Shown one piece after another: positions 27,369 through 35,574 of a stretch of DNA of 64,000 bases (position 1 is the first letter of the stretch; each line of letters starts with the position of its first letter). Position numbers and translations under genes: made by a program. Source of the stretch: an uncultured Alphaproteobacteria bacterium (GTDB lineage Bacteria; Pseudomonadota; Alphaproteobacteria; RF32; CAG-239); the NCBI GenBank assembly GCA_944390455.1, contig CALXPU010000002.1, positions 76,179-140,178 on the forward strand, given 5' to 3'. The notes below the pieces were generated by a model. That model did not search any database. It had not been told where the DNA came from and saw nothing but the letters and a program-made list of their open reading frames with translations.

Positions 27369-28301
27369 TTAAGCATGGCGAAGTTTGAATACACCATCTT
27401 CGTATCCTTGGATGGTTTTATCGGTTTTGGCCATTTCCAATCTTTTTTCTGCAAGAGCTACATATTCTTTTTCTCGCTCAATGCCTACATATTGACGGCC
27501 TAATTTTGCTGCTGTTACCGATGTTGTTCCGGAACCTAAAAATGGATCAAATACCACATCGCCTTCATTGCTCGAGGCCAAAATTAATTTGGCAATCAAT
27601 TTTTCCGGCTTTTGAGTTGGGTGAGGCGTGTTTTCTGCCATCGACCAAAATGGGATGGAAATGTCCGTCCATAAATTTGATGGGGCAGTTAAACGATATT
27701 TTTTGCCTTCTTCTTCGTCGTCTTCCTGCCAATCTTTCGGAATCCCGTTATCATCTTTATATGGCGCTAGTACCGGACGTTTTAGTTTTACAGCATCCAA
27801 ATTAAAGGTGTATTCGCTGGATTTTGTGAAAAACCAGATATCTTCAATGCAGTTTTTCCAGTTATTGCCCGAGCTGCGGCCTTTTTCACGCTCCCAAGTA
27901 ATTCTGTTTTTTAGTAGAAAATATTTGCCGGCAATTTCCGGTATGGCAATTGATGTATTCCAGTCTGAGCAGATGTATAGACTGCCATTGGGTTTTAACG
28001 ATATAAAAACCTCTGCAAGCCATTTATCCATCCAGCGTTTATAGTCATTCCAATCCATTGACTTAAATTCTTTGGTGCCAAATTTTTTGGTTAGATTATA
28101 GGGGGGATCAACCACGACTAAATCTGCGAAATTGGCGGGAAGAAATTTAAGTGCCTCAAAGGTGTCTTGCCAAATGGTGCGGTTTAAAATTTCACTGACT
28201 TTTGCTTTTTTAGTCAGTGTTATTGCTCTTGATGAATATTCATCGGCTTCTTGGTCACTTAAGACAATGGTTTTGTTACGGGGAGCCGGCGTGTTGGTCA
28301 T
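27369..28301 (-). CDS. Orphan beta-class DNA methyltransferase
   Basis: A 310-residue DNA (adenine-N6 or cytosine-N4) methyltransferase. The catalytic DPPY is at 65-68 and the SAM-binding FDPFLGSGTT at 251-260, with HPTQKP at 227-232; that order, catalysis first, is the beta class. The target-recognition part is in the middle. It lacks the C-terminal extension of CcrM (about 358 residues), so I do not call it CcrM despite the alphaproteobacterial setting. No restriction nuclease is nearby. Its ATG overlaps the HPr stop (ATGA), so it is translationally coupled to the PTS genes. Confidence 0.92.
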   Translation of the reverse strand: MTNTPAPRNKTIVLSDQEADEYSSRAITLTKKAKVSEILNRTIWQDTFEALKFLPANFADLVVVDPPYNLTKKFGTKEFKSMDWNDYKRWMDKWLAEVFISLKPNGSLYICSDWNTSIAIPEIAGKYFLLKNRITWEREKGRSSGNNWKNCIEDIWFFTKSSEYTFNLDAVKLKRPVLAPYKDDNGIPKDWQEDDEEEGKKYRLTAPSNLWTDISIPFWSMAENTPHPTQKPEKLIAKLILASSNEGDVVFDPFLGSGTTSVTAAKLGRQYVGIEREKEYVALAEKRLEMAKTDKTIQGYEDGVFKLRHA

Positions 28302-28576
28302 TGATTTTCGCCAAACCTATTGTTTACGAGTTCGGTTATGTTGGTAATTGCTTGTGCTGCGTCTTGACCACTGGCCGATACTTTTATGGTGGTGCCTTTT
28401 GATGCAGCTAACATCATTAAGCCCATGATGGAATTACCTTCAACTGTTTGACCTAATCTTTCTACTTCTACTTCCGCATTTAAACCGTCTATGGCTTTTA
28501 CAAAACTTGCGGCTGCTCTGGCGTGTAAGCCTCTTTCGTTTATGATATTTAATTCTACGCAGATTTTATCGCTCAT
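28298..28576 (-). CDS. ptsH: Phosphocarrier protein HPr (NPr type)
   Basis: A 92-residue HPr started at 28576 (MSDKIC); a longer frame to 28603 would run into the EIIA gene. The phosphorylated His18 is in RGLHARAA, and Ser49 lies in VEGNSIMGLMML, the site HPr kinase would use. It receives phosphate from enzyme I and passes it to EIIA. With only EIIA-Man and no sugar permease nearby, a regulatory PTS is likely, as in other alphaproteobacteria. Confidence 0.95.
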   Translation of the reverse strand: MSDKICVELNIINERGLHARAAASFVKAIDGLNAEVEVERLGQTVEGNSIMGLMMLAASKGTTIKVSASGQDAAQAITNITELVNNRFGENQ

Positions 28577-28577
28577 T

Positions 28578-28976
28578 TTATTTTCCCAGTAATTCTGATG
28601 CAATGGTTATATATTTAATTCCAGCTTCTTTAGCGCCGCTTACAGCGTCTTTTAAGTTCTTTTCTTTGCGCAAAGTGTTTAATTTAACAAGCATTGGTAA
28701 ATTGATACCGGCGATGACTTCCACTTTGGCTCTGTCCATGATAGATATGGCTAAATTTGACGGGGTGCCGCCAAACATGTCAGTCAATACTATAACTCCA
28801 TCTCCGCTATCTACATTTTGAACTTTGCTCAAAATATCTTCACGGCGCTCATTCATGTCATCATTTGGACCGATGCATGCGGTTTCAATTTGTTCTTGAG
28901 GACCAACAATGTGTTGCATTGCGGATTTGAATTCATCGGCTAGGCGACCGTGAGTGACCAACACTATTCCTATCAT
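28578..28976 (-). CDS. PTS EIIA component, mannose family
   Basis: A 132-residue EIIA-Man domain standing alone. The phosphorylated His9 is in IVLVTHG, and the family motif VLTDMFGGTPSN is intact. No EIIB, C or D domains accompany it, which fits a signalling PTS rather than sugar uptake. The ATG directly follows the stop of the preceding gene (TAGATG), and the stop lies one base before HPr, so the genes form one tightly packed operon. Confidence 0.94.
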   Translation of the reverse strand: MIGIVLVTHGRLADEFKSAMQHIVGPQEQIETACIGPNDDMNERREDILSKVQNVDSGDGVIVLTDMFGGTPSNLAISIMDRAKVEVIAGINLPMLVKLNTLRKEKNLKDAVSGAKEAGIKYITIASELLGK

Positions 28977-29393
28977 CTATTTTGCTCCACTTTTCCAGAT
29001 TTTAACTGCGCCAAAGGCTTCAATAATTTCTTGTTTGCTCTTAATGCGCTCTAATTCATCGGCACGAGTTTGGCGGCCTTTGAAAGAAAATTCTTCTACG
29101 GTGTCTACCGGTACGGCATAGGTGCGTTCTACGGTTTCGCCGTTAATCTCAACAATCATCACAAATTCCGACTCGGCTAATACAGAACCGGTTTCACTGT
29201 TTATACCCTCCAGTTTTACGGCAATTTTGCCGTCTCTTTTTAATAAGGCTGTTTTTTTGCCGTCATATTCCAGCATTGGGTTTACAGGATCATCTTTGCG
29301 GGCATCAATGAATATTGCCAATTCTCCGAATTTGTTTTCAATGATTTCAAAAAAATCTTGTTTCTCAATTAATGTGTAGTACTGATTTTCCAT
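28977..29393 (-). CDS. Unknown protein upstream of EIIA
   Basis: A 138-residue soluble, beta-rich protein with many charged residues and no signal peptide. In other alphaproteobacteria the HPr kinase gene hprK sits in this position; this protein has no P-loop and no kinase motifs, so it is not HprK. Tight packing against EIIA suggests a related role, which I cannot name. Confidence 0.75.
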   Translation of the reverse strand: MENQYYTLIEKQDFFEIIENKFGELAIFIDARKDDPVNPMLEYDGKKTALLKRDGKIAVKLEGINSETGSVLAESEFVMIVEINGETVERTYAVPVDTVEEFSFKGRQTRADELERIKSKQEIIEAFGAVKIWKSGAK

Positions 29394-29477
29394 GTTTCGG
29401 CTCTTGTTTTGTTAATGTTACCAACGCTGTCTAGAATATCACAAACTTTTATAAGTGTCAATTAAGTTTATCCTGAC

Positions 29478-30263
29478 TTAGTCGTTTTCTTTGCCGTCAG
29501 TGTGGCTTATGCCAGAATTTTGTAGGCTAGACATTTCTTTTATTCTGTCAGACAGTTTTTTCGTTGGTGCGCGGCGTCCAGATTTTTTGAGGATTAATTT
29601 AGCTAATTCGTTTTCATCACGTTCTTCGGCAAAATCAGACATGTTTTCCGCCGGCAAATTTTGTAATTCTTCTTCGGAGAATTGCTTTTTGATGTTCTTA
29701 ATGCCTTGAATGCTTTTATCCAGATTTTCATCGGGGATGTCGCCTTGCAAATTTAACGGCTTGACGACTTTTTGTTTTAGAACTTGGCGGCGTATTTCTG
29801 CCGGTGTGTATTCGGAAGAATTTAACAAGCGAGCATCTTCTCTTGTGGGGGAACTTGATTGTCCTGCTGCTTTGGCTGCCATGTTGGCGCTCATTACGGC
29901 GCTTAATCTACCAGCCATTTGCTGTTCTTGAGTTATCTTAATGGTTTCTTTTTCTTGACGGGACCGGGCTTGTTCTTCATCGTAGATTTCTTGATTGTCC
30001 AATAGATTGATGTCAAAGAACGTGTTTCCTTCTTCATCTTCGTCATCTTCGTCATAAACTTCTTTTATTTTTTTACGTAGGCGGTTTAGAGCCTGAGGTG
30101 AGGGTGATGCGGGCTTGCGTAATTGTGCGGCATTTTCTGTGGTGGCAGCATCTTCTAATTCTGCTCGTCCTTCTAGACGTTTGGTAATTCGCGCAGCATC
30201 GGAAGCACTCTTCTTTTCCCAATTTATCAATTCTTTTTTGTTGGGGGCGAGTTCTTCAGTCAT
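29478..30263 (-). CDS. Disordered, charged protein of unknown function
   Basis: A 261-residue protein of low complexity: long Glu/Lys/Gln/Ala-rich stretches, an acidic run near residues 70-78 (DEDDEDEE) and no hydrophobic core evident. Predicted largely disordered or coiled. A CAGGAG site precedes the ATG, 25 bases after the PAS protein gene, so it is probably cotranscribed with it. No family recognised. Confidence 0.78.
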   Translation of the reverse strand: MTEELAPNKKELINWEKKSASDAARITKRLEGRAELEDAATTENAAQLRKPASPSPQALNRLRKKIKEVYDEDDEDEEGNTFFDINLLDNQEIYDEEQARSRQEKETIKITQEQQMAGRLSAVMSANMAAKAAGQSSSPTREDARLLNSSEYTPAEIRRQVLKQKVVKPLNLQGDIPDENLDKSIQGIKNIKKQFSEEELQNLPAENMSDFAEERDENELAKLILKKSGRRAPTKKLSDRIKEMSSLQNSGISHTDGKEND

Positions 30264-30288
30264 TGCCGTTCTCCTGTTTTTATTTATC

Positions 30289-31911
30289 CTATTCGCGATG
30301 ATAGGTAATCATTAGGGTGGTATCTGCCAATATTACCGGTGTTACTTTTAGCTTTTGTTTGCTACGCATTTTTAGTGTAAATGGCGTGCAAGTGGTTATG
30401 TGTTTTAACATATCCTCTCTAAATGTATGCCAATCTTCTAATTCTGGCAACTTCTTTTTTTGTTTGTCGAGTATGTCGCGGATATTCGGCGTGTCTTGGA
30501 TTTCTGTTTCGGCAATTCCCCATAGGCTTAAAAATGAGCTGTTATAGGTCTTTAATCGCAAATTCGGGGTGAAAATAATTACAGAATCGTCGATGTTATC
30601 TAAAATATCTCGCTGTACGGCGATTAAATCACTCAGATGACGTGCGGCTGCCAGACGGTCGGTTATGTCTTCATAGGCGATAATAGTTCCATCTGGGTGG
30701 GGGGCGCGGATGCGGCGGAATGTTCTGCCATCCGGTATGTACAGTAAATCTTCACGTTGTTCGGTTAAGGAATCAAAGGCCTTGTTTTCATCATCTTTGT
30801 AGGCTTTAAAATCCGATACTTCCGGCAATGTTTTTTGTTCCCGAATCTTATCTAGGAAAAGATTGTAGTGTGGGGTGTTGTCTAAAAAGTTATTCGGCAA
30901 ATTCCATAATTTTAAAAAGGCGGTGTTGCCAAATGTGAATTCATGTTTGGTGTTTATAATGCAGAACGCTGTATCTAATGAACTTAAAATATCTAAGTGT
31001 GTGTCTAAGTGTACTTGATAATTGCGTTTTACTTCATCAAAACCGCTGATGTCAATTAAAGAGCCGATGGTGTGTGAGGTTTTTAGAGACGAATCGTAGT
31101 AGGGCGTTTCCGTAATTTCATATTTTTTCAATTCGCCATTGTTTAAGAGATTGATTTGTTTTTTCTGCGGAGTGTTTGACTCTTTTGCGGTTTTGGCTAA
31201 ATCAAGCAAATTTGAAGTGTTGCCAAGATCTCGCAAAGTGCTGTTTTCCGGCGTAATATCTTTGAAACTTTTTAGTCCTAATAGATTAAGGTATTGGCGG
31301 TTTAAAATGCAGATGTTTAATGACGAATCTCTGAGCCATACAGGATAGGGGAGATTATCTATCAAAATTCTGAAGTTTTCGACTTCTTTGCGGCTGGATA
31401 AAGCATCTTCCGTTGCGCGGTCAATGAAGTTTGTTTCGCGAGTGATGTCTCTGAACCAGAGGCAGTTACTGTTTATTTGCGAATCGGAAGAATTGATGCG
31501 TACGCCAGTGATGACAAAGGTTTTTTGATTGTTGCTATGGGCTAGAATCTCAAAGCTAAGCCCATTGTTTTTTAGCCCGCTAAACATGGTGTTTAACTTT
31601 TCCGAATCGCTACGGGTAAAGGATGATAAAATTTCACTTAAGGTGCTTTGTTCCCCATTAGGCAGATTTAATAGGGTGGCTAAACGGCGGGAGCAAAATT
31701 GGTATTCTTTGTTCTTATAGATGGAAAGTGTTAAATAGCCGTCTTTTGATGCGTATAGCATTTCTTCATAATGTCTGGTGGCGACGTCTTGTTTGGAGAG
31801 GTCGCTTTTTAGCTTGCGGTTGCGGCGGATTAAAATGACGGCAAGTAATGGGAAAACTAAGCTTATGGATAACCAGACGTACAGTAGCGTTGTTAATGTT
31901 TCTATTGTCAT
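30289..31911 (-). CDS. Membrane-anchored multi-PAS protein lacking a kinase domain
   Basis: A 540-residue protein with one N-terminal membrane helix (about residues 8-28) and four probable PAS domains (near 45-150, 180-290, 305-410 and 425-535); recurrent features are phrases like LWFRDITRE, IAYEDITDR and FLSLWGI. Alphaproteobacteria carry a large PAS histidine kinase with this arrangement near the PTS/ahcY/tsaE region. Here the protein ends right after the last PAS unit (LMITYHRE); no H-box or ATP-binding domain follows, in frame or in the next gene. It is either a shortened kinase or a sensor working through another protein. Confidence 0.85.
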   Translation of the reverse strand: MTIETLTTLLYVWLSISLVFPLLAVILIRRNRKLKSDLSKQDVATRHYEEMLYASKDGYLTLSIYKNKEYQFCSRRLATLLNLPNGEQSTLSEILSSFTRSDSEKLNTMFSGLKNNGLSFEILAHSNNQKTFVITGVRINSSDSQINSNCLWFRDITRETNFIDRATEDALSSRKEVENFRILIDNLPYPVWLRDSSLNICILNRQYLNLLGLKSFKDITPENSTLRDLGNTSNLLDLAKTAKESNTPQKKQINLLNNGELKKYEITETPYYDSSLKTSHTIGSLIDISGFDEVKRNYQVHLDTHLDILSSLDTAFCIINTKHEFTFGNTAFLKLWNLPNNFLDNTPHYNLFLDKIREQKTLPEVSDFKAYKDDENKAFDSLTEQREDLLYIPDGRTFRRIRAPHPDGTIIAYEDITDRLAAARHLSDLIAVQRDILDNIDDSVIIFTPNLRLKTYNSSFLSLWGIAETEIQDTPNIRDILDKQKKKLPELEDWHTFREDMLKHITTCTPFTLKMRSKQKLKVTPVILADTTLMITYHRE

Positions 31912-32083
31912 TTTATACTTTCCGTTTCTTCTTTTACGGCAGTTTGATAGCCTGCTTTTGAAAAAAATATCTTTTGAGTTTTTAGCTAAAAATTTCGGTT
32001 GTTTGTTTTTTTGTTTTATTATATAGCTAGTTTTATGATATTTGTTTGGTTATAGCAAATTAAAAATTGAAAGAGTGAACAAT

Positions 32084-32740
32084 ATGTATACGTTGGTTTT
32101 TGATACAACCGGAAACGGGTTGGCTTTGGCACTTTATAAAGATGAAACTTGTGTGCAAAAAATAGAGAAAAATGAAGAGTTCGGACAGGCTGAACATTTG
32201 GCTGTCGGTGTGGCGCAGATTCTTAATGAAAATAAATTGAAAATGGCTGATGTGGAATTGTTGGGCGTATGTACCGGACCGGGGTCTTTTACCGGTGTTC
32301 GTTCCGGTTTGGCTTTTGCCAGAGGATTGGGCTTGGGGTGTCCGGAATTGAAGCTAACAGGCGTCTCGGCTTTTGATGTTTATGCCAATATGCTTAAAGA
32401 AAGTGACAGAGCTTTTTATAATGCGGTGGTGATTGAAACGAAACGTGAAGATTTTTATTTTCAGTTATTTGATGAAAAGTTGAAGAAAATTTCTGAACCT
32501 TTGGCATTAACTCGCGAGGAAATTGCTCATAAACTCAGAGGACATCAGGTTAGTCTTATCGGTGATGGTGTGGAACGTTTGCTCTCTGTTTCGTTGGGGT
32601 TGCAGATTAAACAGGTGGAAATTGTCGATATGATGGATGTTGATGCTCTCTTTCGTACCGTTTATCAAAAATATTTGCAGAAAATGCTTGATTTTCCAAA
32701 ACCGCTGTATATAAGAGGGGCTGACACTTGTGTAAAATAA
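32084..32740 (+). CDS. tsaB: tRNA t6A biosynthesis protein TsaB
   Basis: An actin/HSP70-like fold protein of 218 residues from the start at 32084 (MYTLVFDTTGNG), with AAAGAG upstream. DTTGNGLALALY, GVCTGPGSFTGVRSGLAFARGL and the following GVSAFDVYA are TsaB signatures. It pairs with TsaD, TsaC and TsaE to make threonylcarbamoyl-A37 in tRNA. Divergent from the PAS gene. Confidence 0.95.
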   Translation: MYTLVFDTTGNGLALALYKDETCVQKIEKNEEFGQAEHLAVGVAQILNENKLKMADVELLGVCTGPGSFTGVRSGLAFARGLGLGCPELKLTGVSAFDVYANMLKESDRAFYNAVVIETKREDFYFQLFDEKLKKISEPLALTREEIAHKLRGHQVSLIGDGVERLLSVSLGLQIKQVEIVDMMDVDALFRTVYQKYLQKMLDFPKPLYIRGADTCVK

Positions 32741-32833
32741 ATAAAAAATTATAGATATGTTGTAAAATTGGTGTTAGATACCTAATTTAATGGAAATTGT
32801 TTATGTTTATCTTATTTATGAAAGAGGTTTACC

Positions 32834-33115
32834 GTGACTAGATCTGAATTGATTGAAAGTATTGCTAAGAAAAATCCTAATCTTTTGTTGAGCGATATTG
32901 AGAGAATTGTTAGTGTTATTTTTTCTAGCATGACTAGTGCTTTAGCTAAAGGTGATCGTGTTGAATTCAGAGGCTTTGGAGTGTTTTCTATTCATAAACG
33001 CTCTCCGAGAATCGCTCAAAATCCGAGAACCGGTGATAAAGTGAAAATCGGTAATCGTAATATTGTTCACTTCCGCGTTGGTAAAGAATTACACGAGAAA
33101 ATGAACGAAAATTAA
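32834..33115 (+). CDS. ihfB: Integration host factor beta subunit
   Basis: A 93-residue HU/IHF family DNA-bending protein. The start is GTG with a GAGG site. The N-terminus TRSELIESIAKKNPNL, FRGFGVFSIHKRSPR and the DNA-intercalating loop NPRTGDKV match IHF-beta better than HU. It works as a heterodimer with IHF-alpha, not in this window. The following lapA gene is the usual neighbour of ihfB. Confidence 0.93.
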   Translation: MTRSELIESIAKKNPNLLLSDIERIVSVIFSSMTSALAKGDRVEFRGFGVFSIHKRSPRIAQNPRTGDKVKIGNRNIVHFRVGKELHEKMNEN

Positions 33116-33143
33116 TCTTTTTTTCTTCCTGATAGGAGGTCGT

Positions 33144-33536
33144 ATGTGGCTGATTAAAATTTTGCTTATGGCGCTGTTTCTGGTTTTCTTGGTGCAGAAT
33201 AATAATGATTTGGTCAGCGTTTGGCCTATCCCCGAATCTTCTTTGATGGTGGGGGTTAGTGTTGTTTATTTGCTCTTGTTCTGCTTGGGATATCTCTGCG
33301 GCAGATTGTCGGCTTGGGCTGCGTATGCTCCGCTTAGAGCTACCCTTAGAAAGCAAAAGAAAGAAAATAAATTGCTTTCTAAAGAACATGTAAAGTTAAA
33401 TCAAGAACACGAAAAACTTAATCAGCAGATTACTTCTTTACAGGAAGAGGCTGAGAAAAATGAGAAAACAAACGGGTTTTCTCTAAACAGAAAAATTAAA
33501 GGGTGGTTTTCTAAACCCTCTGTGGAAGATAAATGA
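33144..33536 (+). CDS. lapA: LapA-domain membrane protein
   Basis: A 130-residue protein with two membrane helices (about 3-18 and 33-55) followed by a cytoplasmic coiled coil (residues 75-115, with KLNQEHEKLNQQI). This is the LapA/DUF1049 arrangement; in enterobacteria LapA partners LapB in tuning LPS synthesis, but no lapB follows. AGGAGG precedes the start. ihfB-lapA order is conserved in many proteobacteria. Confidence 0.85.
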   Translation: MWLIKILLMALFLVFLVQNNNDLVSVWPIPESSLMVGVSVVYLLLFCLGYLCGRLSAWAAYAPLRATLRKQKKENKLLSKEHVKLNQEHEKLNQQITSLQEEAEKNEKTNGFSLNRKIKGWFSKPSVEDK

Positions 33537-33566
33537 GTAATAAAAAGAACTAAAGCGAGGTAAATT

Positions 33567-34430
33567 ATGAATTGGTTAACAGATATTGTCAGACCGAAAA
33601 TTAAGAAAACGACCCCGAAAGAAATTTCTGATGATTTATGGGTTAAATGTCCCGAATGCGGACAAATGCTCTTCTCTAAAGAGTTGAAGCAGTCTATGTA
33701 TGTTTGCACAAAGTGCGGGCATCACTTGCGCCTTTATGTAGATAAACGCTTGAAGCAGTTGTTTGATGACGGAATTTATACGGAGATGGTTTTGCCTACT
33801 GTTAAAGAAGATCCGTTGAAATTTAAAGATACACAGCGTTATACAGACAGACTTAAAGTTTATCGTAAAAAGACCGGTAGTAATGATGCGATTAAAGTTG
33901 GTACCGGTAAAGTGGCTGGCATAGATACAGTAGTTGCTGCTATGGACTTCTCTTTTATGGGAGGTTCTATGGGAACAGCTGTTGGCGAAGGTATTGTTAC
34001 TGCCGCTGAATATGCCTATAATCACGATTGTCCGTTGATTATTGCAAGTGCATCCGGTGGTGCTCGTATGCAAGAAGGTATGCTCTCTTTAATGCAAATG
34101 GCTCGTACAACTGCGGCTATTAATCGTGTTAAAGAAAAAGGTTTGCCTTATATTTCTATCTTTACTGATCCGACGACCGGTGGGGTTTCTGCTTCTTTTG
34201 CGATGATTGGTGATGTTCATATTGCTGAGAAGGGGGCGATGATTGGTTTTGCCGGTAAGCGCGTGATTGAACAAACTATTCGTGAAAAATTGCCAGAAGG
34301 TTTCCAAACTGCTGAGTATCTTAAAGAACATGGTATGGTAGATATTGTGGTTGAGCGTAAAAACTTGAAAGAAACAGTTGATAGAGTTTTGAAACTTTTG
34401 ATGGCAAATCATAATAAAGTGGCTATTTAG
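33567..34430 (+). CDS. accD: Acetyl-CoA carboxylase carboxyltransferase subunit beta
   Basis: A 287-residue AccD. The N-terminal zinc ribbon has four Cys (CPECG and CTKCG), followed by the carboxyltransferase core with FMGGSMG, SASGGARMQEGMLSLMQM and the GRVIEQT-like segment GKRVIEQTIREKLPEGFQ. It catalyses the second half-reaction of malonyl-CoA synthesis with AccA, absent here. The neighbouring trp and folC genes usual in alphaproteobacteria are missing; a terminator follows. Confidence 0.97.
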   Translation: MNWLTDIVRPKIKKTTPKEISDDLWVKCPECGQMLFSKELKQSMYVCTKCGHHLRLYVDKRLKQLFDDGIYTEMVLPTVKEDPLKFKDTQRYTDRLKVYRKKTGSNDAIKVGTGKVAGIDTVVAAMDFSFMGGSMGTAVGEGIVTAAEYAYNHDCPLIIASASGGARMQEGMLSLMQMARTTAAINRVKEKGLPYISIFTDPTTGGVSASFAMIGDVHIAEKGAMIGFAGKRVIEQTIREKLPEGFQTAEYLKEHGMVDIVVERKNLKETVDRVLKLLMANHNKVAI

Positions 34431-34455
34431 TCATCGAGTTGTTGATTTTATGGAA

Positions 34456-34485
34456 GGCGGGACGCGATAGTTCCGTCTTTTTTTT
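34456..34485 (+). terminator. Intrinsic terminator after accD
   Basis: GGCGGGAC pairs with GTTCCGTC (two wobbles) around GCGATA, followed by eight T. Confidence 0.88.
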
Positions 34486-34592
34486 ATAGTTGCTTTACAG
34501 AAAGCTTTGAGTTTATTCGTGAGTATCTATTTGTAGAAATTTATATGCAAAAAAAATGAACAAATGAAGCCAAACCTCGTTATATTTAAATG

Positions 34593-34621
34593 TTGAAAAA
34601 ATGTTTAAATTAGGGTATGTT
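34593..34621 (+). promoter_or_regulatory. Promoter of the 34666 gene
   Basis: TTGAAA at 34593-34598, 17-base spacer, TATGTT at 34616-34621. Confidence 0.6.
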
Positions 34622-34665
34622 ACAGACATACTTGTAAATATGTATATTTAATTTGCGAGGTTTGA

Positions 34666-35007
34666 ATGTTAAAAAAAATTGGTTTGATGATGGGGGTTGC
34701 ACTTTTACTTTGTGCAAAGGCTCAGGCTGCAGATATGGCGAAAGTTTATATTGATCAAAATGGTAATGTTGTGGCGCAAGAAATTTATGTGCCTGAAACT
34801 TTTGAAACCCAAAAAGTAACAACAACAACGGTGGAAACTCAGCCGGTTGTGGTGCAAAGGGTGACGACGACTACTAGTACAAGCGGATGTCGAGCAAGTT
34901 GTCATGATTGTGTGATACCGGCGTATGTTCATCATCCGAGATTGTATCGTCCGTTTAGACCATATCATCCTCGTTATTATCGTCATCATGGATGGCGTCA
35001 TTTTTAA
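34666..35007 (+). CDS. Small secreted protein with His/Tyr/Arg-rich tail
   Basis: A 113-residue exported protein with a signal peptide (MLKKIGLMMGVALLLCAKAQA, cut after AQA). The mature part has a Thr/Val-rich middle (residues 50-70), a C-x3-C-x2-C cluster near residues 75-81 (CRASCHDC) and a tail rich in His, Tyr, Pro and Arg. A metal- or surface-binding role is possible but speculative. GAGG lies upstream. The next gene has a similar build, and the two probably form an operon. Confidence 0.8.
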   Translation: MLKKIGLMMGVALLLCAKAQAADMAKVYIDQNGNVVAQEIYVPETFETQKVTTTTVETQPVVVQRVTTTTSTSGCRASCHDCVIPAYVHHPRLYRPFRPYHPRYYRHHGWRHF

Positions 35008-35021
35008 GGAATGTGTGTATT

Positions 35022-35462
35022 GTGACTATAAAACATAAAAAACAAATGTGTGTTTTGGCGGTTTTAACGTGGTGCATGTGCGGCGTCACGTTTCAATCGT
35101 CTTTGGCGAACAGCTATCTGGAGATGATTACGACACCGCCGGCACAGAATACTAATTCTCAACCGACGATTTATGCAGATGAAGTATATATCGTGCAGCA
35201 GCCGACTTATGTGCAGGCGGAACCTCAGGAAATGAATATGCAATATTCTAAAATTTCAGGAGCACCAATAACGTCTTCTCCCGTTGTTACTTCGTCTTAT
35301 CCGAAATATGTGGCGTGGAAAAATGCGCAAAATAATAATTGTTGTTATGTTCACGATGGAGTGCAGAATCTTATTTATTTTATAGGTGGGGCTGTTGCCG
35401 GACGAATTGCATACGATATTTGGGGACCACATCACAGACATCATTTGTTAGATCATTGGTGA
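35022..35462 (+). CDS. Small secreted protein, companion of the 34666 gene
   Basis: Started at GTG 35022, where AAGGA lies 11 bases upstream, the protein has 146 residues with a basic start (VTIKHKKQ) and a good signal peptide cut near SLA-NS; the longer frame from 34992 would overlap the previous gene and spoil the signal. The mature part has a Gln/Thr/Pro-rich middle, a CC pair, a hydrophobic segment (YFIGGAVAGRIAYDIW) and a His-rich end (HHRHHLLDHW). It shares the general design, but little alignable sequence, with its neighbour. Unknown function. Confidence 0.75.
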   Translation: MTIKHKKQMCVLAVLTWCMCGVTFQSSLANSYLEMITTPPAQNTNSQPTIYADEVYIVQQPTYVQAEPQEMNMQYSKISGAPITSSPVVTSSYPKYVAWKNAQNNNCCYVHDGVQNLIYFIGGAVAGRIAYDIWGPHHRHHLLDHW

Positions 35463-35527
35463 TGTTGAGGATTTTACCGCTTTATTTGGTGTAATTTTGT
35501 GGCAAGACTTGACTTAATCGTTTTTAA

Positions 35528-35556
35528 GACCTAAATCTAGTTTAGGTCATTTTTTT
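35528..35556 (+). terminator. Intrinsic terminator directly upstream of grpE
   Basis: A perfect 8-bp stem GACCTAAA/TTTAGGTC with a TCTAG loop, then A and seven T, ending 19 bases before the grpE ATG. A promoter-like TTGACT-N17-TAAATC (35509-35537) overlaps the stem. Confidence 0.85.
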
Positions 35557-35574
35557 ATTTTTTAAGAGGGTATT

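Noticed and set aside
27369..28301. Calling the methyltransferase CcrM
   Set aside because: It has beta-class motifs but is about 50 residues shorter than CcrM and lacks its C-terminal domain; specificity cannot be read from sequence.
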